64,000 bases of DNA from Actinocatenispora comari (GTDB lineage: Bacteria; Actinomycetota; Actinomycetes; Mycobacteriales; Micromonosporaceae): assembly GCF_017312725.1 (NCBI RefSeq), contig NZ_BOPO01000116.1, positions 1 through 64,000 on the forward strand, in the 5' to 3' direction. How positions within the stretch are numbered: position 1 is the stretch's first letter; every line of letters begins with the position of its first letter. Shown in pieces: positions 10,438 through 19,105 of this stretch. Under the pieces are notes generated by a model. The model searched no databases and had not been told where the DNA came from. It worked only from the letters and a program-made list of their open reading frames with translations. Both the position numbers and the translations under genes were made by a program.

Positions 10438-10542
10438 CCGCCGCCGGGCCGGCGGGGCCGTACCGCCGTCGCGGGCCGGTGCGGCCGATCGGCCCGCCGC
10501 CGGGCCGGCGGGGTCGTACCGCCGTCGCGGGCCGGTGCGGTC
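10438..10542. repeat. 56-bp-period direct repeat between convergent genes
   Basis: A 49-bp unit at 10438-10486 recurs at 10494-10542 with two mismatches. Each copy contains the self-complementary CCGCCGCCGGGCCGGCGG core, so both can form hairpins. The second copy reaches into the stop codon of the convergent HxlR-Prx gene. It may act as a bidirectional terminator; no coding potential was recognised. Confidence 0.6.
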
Positions 10543-11410
10543 AGCCGGACTCGACGAGGCGCAGGGCGTCGTCGACCGAGGCGGCCGGGTCGGTGATCGG
10601 GTAGTCCACCGCGCGCACCACCCGGTCGGCGTCGACCACCAGCGTCAGCCGCTTGAGCCGGTCGACGCCGGCGGCCCGGAACGTCGGCAGCCGCAGCGCG
10701 GCGGTCAGCGCGAGTTCGGCGTCGGACAGCAGCGGGAACCGGATGCCCTCGTGTTCGGCGAACGCGTCGAGCTGGTCCGGCCGCTGCGTGCTGATCCCCC
10801 GTACGCTCGCGCCGGCGGCGGCGAAGTCGGCCGCCCGGGCCTGGTAGGTACGCGACTCCAGGGTGCAGCCGGGTGCGCCGGGGATGTCGCCCCAGCCGGG
10901 TGGGTAGCCCTGCACGCCCGGCCGGTACGCGCCAGGGAAGCAGAACAGCACGGTGCGCCGGGTGTCGGCGACCGGGTCGACGGCCCCGTCGCCGCGGCCG
11001 AGCAACACCGGCGGGATCCGGGTACCGACCAGGGCGCGGGCGGCGCGCACCTCGGCGGAGCCCTCGACGCCGGTGGCGCGCAGCGTGCCGTCCCCGCTGA
11101 CGTACCGGGATCCCCAGTCCTGCAAGGCGATCAGCACGGGTAGCAGGCCGCGGCCGGCGTCGGACAGGTGGTACTCGTACCGCGGCGGGTGGTCCTGGTA
11201 GCGGCGGCGGTCGAGCACGCCGTGCTCGACCAGGGTGGCGAGCCGCTGTGCCAGCACCTTGCGGCTGACGCCGAGCTCGGCGGCGAGCGCGTCGAAGCGG
11301 TGCAGGCCGCCGGCCACGTCGCGCACCACCAGCAGCGTCCACCAGTCGCCGACGACGCCGAGCGCCTGGGCGATCGAACAGTCGGCGTCGGCCAGGTCCG
11401 TGTAGCGCAT
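10541..11410 (-). CDS. HxlR-family repressor fused to a peroxiredoxin-like domain
   Basis: This is a 289-residue fusion. Residues 1-105 form an HxlR winged helix: an N-terminal CSIAQAL with Cys11 at the position of the redox-sensing Cys of YodB/HypR-type regulators, then WWTLLVVRD, LGVSRKVLAQRLATL and the wing PPRYEYHLSDAG. Residues about 145-289 resemble a BCP/AhpC-like peroxiredoxin: VLFCFPGAY, PGCTLESRTYQA with Cys182 at the peroxidatic position, RGISTQ, FPLLSD and LTLVVDADRVV. A peroxide-reactive domain attached to a redox-type repressor suggests direct oxidant sensing (inferred). It is divergent from an MFS exporter and shares a palindrome with it. Confidence 0.85.
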   Translation of the reverse strand: MRYTDLADADCSIAQALGVVGDWWTLLVVRDVAGGLHRFDALAAELGVSRKVLAQRLATLVEHGVLDRRRYQDHPPRYEYHLSDAGRGLLPVLIALQDWGSRYVSGDGTLRATGVEGSAEVRAARALVGTRIPPVLLGRGDGAVDPVADTRRTVLFCFPGAYRPGVQGYPPGWGDIPGAPGCTLESRTYQARAADFAAAGASVRGISTQRPDQLDAFAEHEGIRFPLLSDAELALTAALRLPTFRAAGVDRLKRLTLVVDADRVVRAVDYPITDPAASVDDALRLVESG

Positions 11411-11442
11411 CTCTCCCCTGCTTTCGCCGTTCCGCCCTCGCC

Positions 11443-11468
11443 ATTATAGTCAGTTCCCATTGGGAACT
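11443..11468. promoter_or_regulatory. Overlapping divergent promoters with HxlR-type palindrome
   Basis: TATAAT on the minus strand (11448-11443) and TATAGT on the plus strand (11445-11450) overlap back to back. Immediately beside them lies a perfect 17-bp palindrome, AGTTCCCA-T-TGGGAACT (11452-11468). One bound dimer would cover the plus-strand start site and the region upstream of the minus -10, so the fusion repressor could control both itself and the MFS gene. Binding is inferred. Confidence 0.7.
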
Positions 11469-11488
11469 TACTGCTTCGGAGGAGACGC

Positions 11489-12712
11489 GTGACGACGCTC
11501 GACCGGCGCGCCGCGACCGGCGCGTTCTGGCGGTACTGGACCGCGTCGACAATCAGCAACGTCGGCGACGCGGTCACCGCGGTGGCCCTGCCGCTGCTCG
11601 CGGTGACCACCCTGCACGCCACGACGTTCCAGGTCAGCCTGATCGCGGCCGCCTCGTACGTGTCGTGGCTGCTGATCGGGCTGCCGGCCGGCGTGCTCGT
11701 CGCCCGGCTGCCGCTGCGCGGTACCCAGGTGGCGATGGACCTGCTGCGCGCGCTCGCGCTGCTGTCCATCCCGGCCGCCGCGGCCCTCGGCGTACTGCAC
11801 CTGCCGCAGCTGGTGGTCGTCGCGCTGGTCGTCGGGCTGGCCAGCGTGGTGTTCTTCGTCGGCAACTCGACGCTGCTGCCCGCGATCGTCCCGGCCGACC
11901 AGCTGACCGGACGCAACAGCCTGACCTCCGGTACGCACGCGGCGACCCAGCTGTCCGGCCCGTCGCTCGGCGGCGTACTGGTGCAGGCGGTCGGTGCGGT
12001 CACGAGCCTGCTGTTCGACGTGCTCAGCTACCTGGTCTCGGCGATCCTGCTGGCCGCCCTGCCCCGCCCCTGCCGCACCGGGGACGCGCCCACCGGTTCG
12101 CCGCTGCGGATGATCGCCGACGGCCTCCGGTACGTCGCCCGGCACCGGCTGATGCGCTCCTGCGTCGCCGCCGCGACGCTGGTCAACTTCGTCTGCGGCG
12201 CGCTGCTCACGCTCACCCCGGTGTTCCTGGTCCGTACCCTCGGCGCGGCGCCCGGCCTGGTCGGCGTGCTGATGGCGACCGAGGGGGTGGGCAGCCTGGT
12301 CGGCGCCGCACTGACACCGCGGATCGCCCGCCGGCTCGGTTCCGCCCGGGCGTTGTTGCTGGCCGGCACCGTCGCCGCGGTACTCGCACTGCTGATGCCG
12401 CTGGCCCGCGGTGGCTGGGGGCTGCTGGTGTTCGCCGCCGGCAACGCCGGCTTCGCGGCCGGTGTGGTGGTGCTGAGCGTGCTCACCCGTACCCACCGGC
12501 AGACCGTCACGCCGCCGGAGCTGCTGTCCCGGGTGATGGCGACGGTGCGGTTCGTCTCCTGGGGCGCGATCCCGCTCGGCGCGCTGGTCGCCGGCCTGGC
12601 CGCCAGCGCCGTCGGCAACCGCGACGCGCTCGCGCTGACCTGCGCGTGCACCTTCGCCGCTCCGCTGGCGCTGGTGGTCGGCCCGGTCCGCCGGCAGCGC
12701 GACCTGGACTGA
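11489..12712 (+). CDS. MFS transporter (EntS/macrolide-efflux-like)
   Basis: The 407-residue protein has about 12 hydrophobic helices, starting with FWRYWTASTISNVGDAVTAVALPLLAV (about 12-38). The loop ARLPLRGTQVAMDLLRA lies in the MFS motif A position. The architecture is that of the EntS/MFS_3 exporters of siderophores and drugs. The GTG at 11489 is preceded by GGAGGAG. The divergent HxlR-peroxiredoxin regulator and the shared operator imply induction by oxidants or an electrophilic substrate, which is inference. A strong hairpin follows the stop. Confidence 0.85.
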   Translation: MTTLDRRAATGAFWRYWTASTISNVGDAVTAVALPLLAVTTLHATTFQVSLIAAASYVSWLLIGLPAGVLVARLPLRGTQVAMDLLRALALLSIPAAAALGVLHLPQLVVVALVVGLASVVFFVGNSTLLPAIVPADQLTGRNSLTSGTHAATQLSGPSLGGVLVQAVGAVTSLLFDVLSYLVSAILLAALPRPCRTGDAPTGSPLRMIADGLRYVARHRLMRSCVAAATLVNFVCGALLTLTPVFLVRTLGAAPGLVGVLMATEGVGSLVGAALTPRIARRLGSARALLLAGTVAAVLALLMPLARGGWGLLVFAAGNAGFAAGVVVLSVLTRTHRQTVTPPELLSRVMATVRFVSWGAIPLGALVAGLAASAVGNRDALALTCACTFAAPLALVVGPVRRQRDLD

Positions 12713-12713
12713 C

Positions 12714-12745
12714 CGCGGGCGGGCACCGGTCGGTGCCCGCCCGCG
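12714..12745. terminator. 14-bp perfect hairpin between convergent genes
   Basis: The arm at 12714-12727 pairs perfectly with 12732-12745 around the 4-nt loop GGTC, starting 2 nt after the MFS stop. No T-tract is present. It lies between the MFS gene and the convergent RNase-like gene and could terminate both. Confidence 0.7.
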
Positions 12746-12879
12746 TGACCGGTTGGTTCGCGACGCCAGTAGGTGCGCCGCGGTGCCCTCGGCGAAGCCC
12801 GCAGGCCGGGCCGCACCGCGATCGCCGGACCAGCGATCGAAGGGAGCCGGACTGCCGGCGACCGCCAGTAACGTGATCG

Positions 12880-13626
12880 CTAGGACTGGACCTGGCAGAA
12901 GCTGCCGTAGTCGTCGCCGGTGTAGTAGTACTCGCCGCCGGAGCCGCTGATCAGCCGGCGGTCACCGGTGCCGGAGTCGCCCGGCGTGGGCACCACGTAC
13001 AGGTGGTAGTAGTCGGCCGACTCGGCCGGCAGCACGCCTTCGCGGTTCTCGTACACGGTGCCGTCCTGCTCGTACGGGAACGGGCCGCCCGCCTCGACCA
13101 GGCCGATGGTGTCCTGCACCTGCGACGGCAGGTCGGTGCACGCCGGTACGCCGCCGCCACCGCCGCCGCCGTTCGCGTCGGTGATCTCGCAGAACGTCTC
13201 GTAGTGGTCACCGGTGTAGTAGTAGTGCGGCGGGTCGGTCACCGGCGAGCCGCCGGTGACGATGCGGCGGGTACCGCGGTTGGGCGAGTCCGGCGTGATG
13301 ACGGTGTACTCGTGGTAGTAGCCGGCCGACTCGGCGGGCAGCACACCCTCCCGGTTGTCGAACACCACCCCGTCGTTGTCCGGGTAGGGGAACGGCCCGC
13401 CGGAGTGGATCAGGTTCACCGTGTCGGTGGCCTGTGCCGGGAGGCTGCCCAGCGTGCAGTCGGAGATGTCGGCCGGCGCGGCGACGGAGGCCGCGGCGAC
13501 GTGGTGGGCCGGTGCCGGGCTGGCCGGTTGGGCCTGGGCGACCCCGGTACCGATGGCGAAGACCCCGGCGAGCCCGGCGACGGTGGTCACCAGAGCCCGG
13601 CGGAGCGTCAGGGCATGTAGTCTCAT
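12880..13626 (-). CDS. Secreted tandem RNase Sa-like protein with a degenerate second domain
   Basis: The 248-residue protein has a signal peptide (about 1-32, ending AQA) and two RNase Sa/T1-type domains joined by a 7-Gly linker (153-159). Domain 1 (about 53-150) keeps the catalytic set E106, R117, R121, H141 (RNase Sa E54, R65, R69, H85) and cysteines C57/C146. Domain 2 (about 160-248) keeps the scaffold GPFPY..ENREGVLPAES..YYH, C163/C244 and R224. There the base is L209 (HLY), the R65 equivalent is T220 and the general acid is D239 (GDDYGSF). Domain 1 should cleave RNA at guanosine; domain 2 is probably a non-catalytic fold. No barstar-like inhibitor gene is adjacent. Confidence 0.9.
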   Translation of the reverse strand: MRLHALTLRRALVTTVAGLAGVFAIGTGVAQAQPASPAPAHHVAAASVAAPADISDCTLGSLPAQATDTVNLIHSGGPFPYPDNDGVVFDNREGVLPAESAGYYHEYTVITPDSPNRGTRRIVTGGSPVTDPPHYYYTGDHYETFCEITDANGGGGGGGVPACTDLPSQVQDTIGLVEAGGPFPYEQDGTVYENREGVLPAESADYYHLYVVPTPGDSGTGDRRLISGSGGEYYYTGDDYGSFCQVQS

Positions 13627-13791
13627 GTCCGGATAGTACGAATAAATCGGTTAACGGCGCATCCCCGGGCCGCGAAACTTCTCGTCGGATCCGATCGGCA
13701 CCGATCGATCTCCGCCGGCCCGACGGCTCCCCCGGCGCGCGCCGGTCAGACATCGCGGCCGGCCCAGCCGCAGGTCCGAGGCCTGCCGCGG

Positions 13792-15351
13792 TCAGTGGCC
13801 GTCGCCGCCCGGGCGCAGGTCGCGCGGGATCAGCACCAGGCTGACCAGCGCCGCGAGCAGCAGGATCACCGCCGAGACCAGCGCCGTGTCCACGAACGCG
13901 TGGCCGAACGCGGTGAACGCACCGGCCAGCGGCCCACCGGTACCGGGCGGGTGGCCCAGGTCGGTGGAGATCTGCGCGGCGTTCCCGACCGACTCGGCGG
14001 CCGGACCGGCGTGCTCGGCCGGCAGCGTCGGCAGGTGCGCGCGGTAGAGCCGGACCGCGAGGCTGCCGAGCGCGGCCACCCCGAACGCGCCGCCCAGCTC
14101 GTAGCTCACCTCGTCGATCGCGGCGGCGCTGCCGGCCTGCTCGGCCGGCGACGACGCCATCAGCAGTACCGACGCGATCGTCGACGCGGCACCGGCGCCG
14201 AGCCCGGTCAGCGCCAGGAACGCACCGACCGGCGGGTACGTCAGCGCACCGGTACGGGCGGCGAACCACGGCACCGCCATCCCCACCGCGACGAGCAGCA
14301 ACGCCAGCGCCAACACGTACCGCGGGGCGAACCGGACGATCAACGCCGGCGCGACGAGGGTGCCGACGATCAGCGTGAGCGGCAACGGCAGCAGCCGCAC
14401 GCCGGCCTCCAGCGGCGAGTCGCCGTGCGCGTACTGGAACCACTGGCTGGCCAGGAACAGCAATCCGACCAGGCCGAACATGGCGAGCGCGATGGCCGCC
14501 ACGGCACCGGTGAAACCGCGCCGGGCGAACAGCCGTACGTCCAGCAGCGGGTGCCGGCGGTGCAGCGAGTTGCGGATGAACGCGTACCCGCAGACGACGG
14601 CGACGATCAGCGAGACCCAGACGACCGGGTCGTGCAGGCCGTTCCTGCCGGCGAGCTTGATCGCGTTGGCGATGCCGACGATGGCGAGGATGGACAGCAC
14701 CACGCCGGCCCAGTCCCACCGGGACGGCACCGGCCGGTGGTAGTCGGGCAGCAGCCAGCGACCGAGCACCATCGCGGCCATCGCGATCGGCACGTTGATC
14801 AGGAAGACCGCGTGCCAGCTGAAGTGCTCCAGCAGCCAGCCGCCGAGCAGCGGGCCCAGCGCCATCCCGGCGCCGAACACCGCCGACCAGACGCCGAACG
14901 CGAACGTCCGCTCGCGCGCGTCGGTGAACACCTGGCGCAGCATCGACAGCGTCGCCGGCATGATCGCGGCACCGCCGACGCCGAGGCCGACCCGGCTCGC
15001 GATCAGCTCGGCCGGGCTGGTCGAGATCACCGCGCCGATCGAGGCGACACCGAAGATGCCGTACCCGATCAGCAGTACCCGGCGGCGACCGGTGCGGTCG
15101 CCCATCGCGCCGGCGGTGACCAGCAGCCCGGACAGCGCCAGCGCGTACCCGTCGACGATCCAGAGCTGCTCGACCGAGTTCGCGCGCAGGCCGTCGACCA
15201 GCGCCGGCAGCGCGACGTTGAGGATCGTCGCGTCCATCGCGATGATCAGCAGCGACGCCGACAGCAGCGCGAGGACCACCCAGCGGGAGCCCACGCCCGG
15301 GACCTCGACGGCGACCGGCTCGTCCGGTTCCGCGGCGCGGTGCCTCCCCAT
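13792..15351 (-). CDS. MFS DHA2-type 14-TM drug efflux transporter
   Basis: This 519-residue membrane protein has 14 predicted helices. The first helix carries LLSASLLIIAMDATILNVALPAL, matching motif D1 of the DHA2 (QacA/SmvA/LfrA) family. Motif A follows as GAMGDRTGRRRVLLIGYG, then GLGVGGAAIMPATLSML (motif B region) and WSAVFGAGMALGPLLGGWLLEHFSWHAVFLINVPI, the proline-glycine-rich motif C. A periplasmic loop of about 45 residues lies before the last helix. The drug range cannot be deduced. The 42-bp interrupted dyad upstream (15379-15420) may be its operator or the fahA terminator. Confidence 0.9.
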   Translation of the reverse strand: MGRHRAAEPDEPVAVEVPGVGSRWVVLALLSASLLIIAMDATILNVALPALVDGLRANSVEQLWIVDGYALALSGLLVTAGAMGDRTGRRRVLLIGYGIFGVASIGAVISTSPAELIASRVGLGVGGAAIMPATLSMLRQVFTDARERTFAFGVWSAVFGAGMALGPLLGGWLLEHFSWHAVFLINVPIAMAAMVLGRWLLPDYHRPVPSRWDWAGVVLSILAIVGIANAIKLAGRNGLHDPVVWVSLIVAVVCGYAFIRNSLHRRHPLLDVRLFARRGFTGAVAAIALAMFGLVGLLFLASQWFQYAHGDSPLEAGVRLLPLPLTLIVGTLVAPALIVRFAPRYVLALALLLVAVGMAVPWFAARTGALTYPPVGAFLALTGLGAGAASTIASVLLMASSPAEQAGSAAAIDEVSYELGGAFGVAALGSLAVRLYRAHLPTLPAEHAGPAAESVGNAAQISTDLGHPPGTGGPLAGAFTAFGHAFVDTALVSAVILLLAALVSLVLIPRDLRPGGDGH

Positions 15352-15378
15352 CCGACCACCCCCGAGCCGCAGAATACG

Positions 15379-15420
15379 TGGCGTGATCGGAGAACCGCGG
15401 ACGGTTCGATTATCACGCCA
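15379..15420. promoter_or_regulatory. 42-bp interrupted dyad between fahA and the DHA2 gene
   Basis: The outer arms TGGCGTGAT (15379-15387) and ATCACGCCA (15412-15420) and the inner arms GAACCG (15392-15397) and CGGTTC (15402-15407) share the centre 15399.5. All paired bases are perfect, with 4-nt unpaired blocks between the arm sets. It could be a hairpin terminator for fahA or a regulator site 28 bp before the DHA2 start. Confidence 0.6.
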
Positions 15421-15442
15421 CCACGCGGGCGGGGGGGGCGGG

Positions 15443-16671
<1,229 letters not shown>

Positions 16672-16675
<4 letters not shown>

Positions 16676-17619
16676 GCGTGGGCCTTTCTGGGCGCGGGCA
16701 GGTAGGAGAGCAGATCGGGATCGAGCAGGCCGAGCTCGACCAGGTCGGTCAGCGGCTCGGCCACGCTGCACGATCCGTACGAGGCGAAGCAGCCGCGGGT
16801 CTCGCCGGGCCCCGCCAGCATCGCGCCGGCCACCTCGGCCAGCGGGCCGGCCGCGCGGCCGGACAGCGCCTGCTCGGTACCGGCGAACGGCGGGTCCGGC
16901 AGCGCGCCGAGACACACCGCCGCCAGGACGTTCAGGTACCCGTGGTGCTCGAAGCCGGTCGCCGCCGCGGTGTGCCGCACCGCGTGGTGCAGCCCGGCGG
17001 TCAGCTTGAACGGAAGCTCACGCCCCCGACACCGGTCGACGAAGCCGGCCAGTTCCGCCTCGGTCGGGAACGCCTCGGCCGACAGCCCACCGGTACGCAG
17101 CTTCGCTCGGGCGCCGGTGCCGGCCAGCGCGTCGACGCCGTCGAGCAGGTGCGGACCGCGGGGCAGCTCGACGTACCGGCGCACCGTCCCGTCGCTCGTG
17201 GCGGGGACGATCGCGTCGAGCCGGGCGGCCACGTCGCGGACCGTGGCGACCGGGTCCGGCCCGGCGCCGACCGGGCACTCGAGCTGGCGCAGCGTCACGC
17301 GCGGCTCGGCCAGCGCGGCCGGGACGACCGCCTCGAGCTGGTCGATCGGCCCGATCAGGCCGATGTCCAACCGCGGCGGCAGGACCCCGAGCGGCCGGTC
17401 CGACGCGGCCGCGCCCGGCGCGCCGTTCAGGCAGTCGACCAGCTCGCCCCACCGTGCCGCCGGAAGCAGCAGCGGCCCAACCAGATCGGTGTACGGTGCG
17501 CTGCGGTGGTGTCGGTGTTCGGCCACCGCGACCGACATGGGGGCATTGCCGGGCGGGAAGAGGGCGGCGTCGTCGACGAGCGCACGAAACAGCGCCGGGA
17601 TCGGCGACTCGGTTGACAT
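16672..17619 (-). CDS. Unknown protein coupled to fumarylacetoacetase
   Basis: The 315-residue soluble protein starts at the ATG at 17619. Alternating hydrophobic strands and Ala-rich helices suggest an alpha/beta, possibly barrel-like, fold. Notable patches are DDAALFPPGNAPM (16-28), YTDLVGPLLLPAARW, RYVELPRG (148-155) and FKLTAGLHHAVRHT (204-217), the last with Lys, two His and Arg that look like active-site residues. I do not recognise a characterised family. It is the first gene of the fahA operon (stop and fahA GTG overlap as GTGA) and is divergent from hmgA. A role in homogentisate breakdown is therefore likely, though its reaction is unknown. Confidence 0.8.
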
Positions 17620-17650
17620 ACCGCTGACCGTAGTCGACGCTACGTGTATA

Positions 17651-17704
17651 GGACAATAGTGTCCGATTATCGGACGATCACCATTGGTGACAACCATCGT
17701 TGGT
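17651..17704. promoter_or_regulatory. Cluster of dyads between fahA operon and hmgA
   Basis: The 132-bp divergent spacer holds GGACA-ATAG-TGTCC (17651-17664), overlapping GTCCGA-TTA-TCGGAC (17661-17675), then TCACC-ATT-GGTGA (17678-17690) and ACCA-TCGT-TGGT (17693-17704). They run end to end before the hmgA ATG. They are candidate sites for a regulator of homogentisate catabolism; no regulator gene is adjacent except the AsnC-type one at 6.4 kb. Confidence 0.65.
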
Positions 17705-17751
17705 GCCGACCGGCGTGAACCGCCCGGCGGCACCCGTACCCGGGAGGGCCG

Positions 17752-18918
17752 ATGCCGTACTACCGGCGGGTGGGCGAGATCCCACCGAAGCGCCACACCC
17801 AGTTCCGGCAGCCCGACGGCTCCCTCTACAAGGAGGAGCTGATGGGCCAGGAGGGGTTCTCCAGCGACTCCTCCCTGCTCTACCACCGCTACCCGCCGAC
17901 CGCCATCCTCGCGGCCGACGCGTACGACGCACCGCGCGTCACCCGCACCCCGAACCACCCGCTCAAGCCGCGGCACCTGCAGACGCACAAGCTCGACACC
18001 ACCGGCGCGGACGCCATCACCGGCCGGCAGCACCTGGTCGCCAACGACGACGTGCGCGTCTCGTACGTGACCGCCGATGCGCCGAGCCCGCTGTACCGCA
18101 ACGCCATCGGCGACGAGTGCCTCTACGTCGAGGCCGGCACCGCGACGGTCGAGACCCAGTTCGGCGCCCTGGACGTACGCCTCGGCGACTACGTGATCAT
18201 CCCGATGTCGGTGATCTACCGGGTGGTGCCCACCGGCGACGAGCCGCTGCGGCTGCTGTCCGTCGAGTCCACCGGCCACATCGGCCCGCCGAAGAAGTAC
18301 CTCTCGGTCCGCGGCCAGTTCCTCGAACACTCGCCGTACTGCGAGCGCGACGTGCGCGGCCCGAGCGAGCCGCTGATCGTGGACGAGACCGAGGTCGAGG
18401 TCATCGTGCAGCAGCGCGGCGGCTGGACCAGGTTCGTGTACGCGCAGCACCCGTTCGACGCCGTCGGCTGGGACGGCTGCCTGTACCCGTGGGCGTTCTC
18501 GATCTTCGACTTCGAGCCGATCACCGGACGCCTCCACCAGCCGCCGCCGGTGCACCAGACGTTCGAGGGGCCGAACTTCGTGCTCTGCTCGTTCGTGCCG
18601 CGCAAGGTCGACTACCACGAGCTCGCGATCCCGATCCCGTACAACCATCACAACGTCGACTCCGACGAGATGATGTTCTACACCGGCGGGAACTACGAGG
18701 CCCGGCGCGGCTCCGGCATCGAGCAGGGCTCGATCTCGCTGCACCCGTCCGGCTTCACCCACGGCCCCCAGCCGGGCGCCGTGGAACGCGCGCTGGGCGT
18801 CGAGTTCTTCGACGAGCTCGCCGTCATGGTCGACACGTTCCGCCCGCTCGACCTGTGCGAGCCCGGCCTGTCCGTCGAGGACACCGGCTACGCCTGGACC
18901 TGGAACCGCAAGGTCTGA
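17752..18918 (+). CDS. hmgA: Homogentisate 1,2-dioxygenase
   Basis: The 388-residue protein opens the homogentisate ring to maleylacetoacetate. The cupin-type iron site appears in PYNHHNVDSDEMMFYTGG (His and Glu ligands) and SISLHPSGFTHGPQPG (His ligand). N-terminal parts such as EELMGQEGFSSDSSLLYH and the cupin strands DECLYVEAGTATVETQFG and GDYVIIPMSVIYRV are typical of the bacterial family, which is a little shorter than the human enzyme. The ATG at 17752 has CGGGAGGG just upstream. Expression is likely shared with the divergent fahA operon through the dyads in the spacer. Confidence 0.95.
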   Translation: MPYYRRVGEIPPKRHTQFRQPDGSLYKEELMGQEGFSSDSSLLYHRYPPTAILAADAYDAPRVTRTPNHPLKPRHLQTHKLDTTGADAITGRQHLVANDDVRVSYVTADAPSPLYRNAIGDECLYVEAGTATVETQFGALDVRLGDYVIIPMSVIYRVVPTGDEPLRLLSVESTGHIGPPKKYLSVRGQFLEHSPYCERDVRGPSEPLIVDETEVEVIVQQRGGWTRFVYAQHPFDAVGWDGCLYPWAFSIFDFEPITGRLHQPPPVHQTFEGPNFVLCSFVPRKVDYHELAIPIPYNHHNVDSDEMMFYTGGNYEARRGSGIEQGSISLHPSGFTHGPQPGAVERALGVEFFDELAVMVDTFRPLDLCEPGLSVEDTGYAWTWNRKV

Positions 18919-18925
18919 CCGGCAC

Positions 18926-18954
18926 GGTGCCGGTGGCCCACCGCCACCGGCACC
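18926..18954 (+). terminator. Hairpin after hmgA
   Basis: GGTGCCGGTGGC (18926-18937) pairs perfectly with GCCACCGGCACC (18943-18954) around a 5-nt loop, 8 nt after the stop. The following 150 bp before the convergent TPR gene contain imperfect copies of a GCGGCTGCGGCC-like motif and no gene. Confidence 0.7.
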
Positions 18955-19105
18955 TGCTGCACCAATTGCGGCCGGCGCCCGGGGCCCGCGGCCGCGTCGC
19001 GTCACCGGCCGACGTCAGCGCCCGCGGCATGCCGCGTTGCCGGCGGCGGCCGGAGACGGCGCCCGCGGCCGGCGCCAGCGGCTGCGGCCAACGGCTGCGG
19101 CGGCG

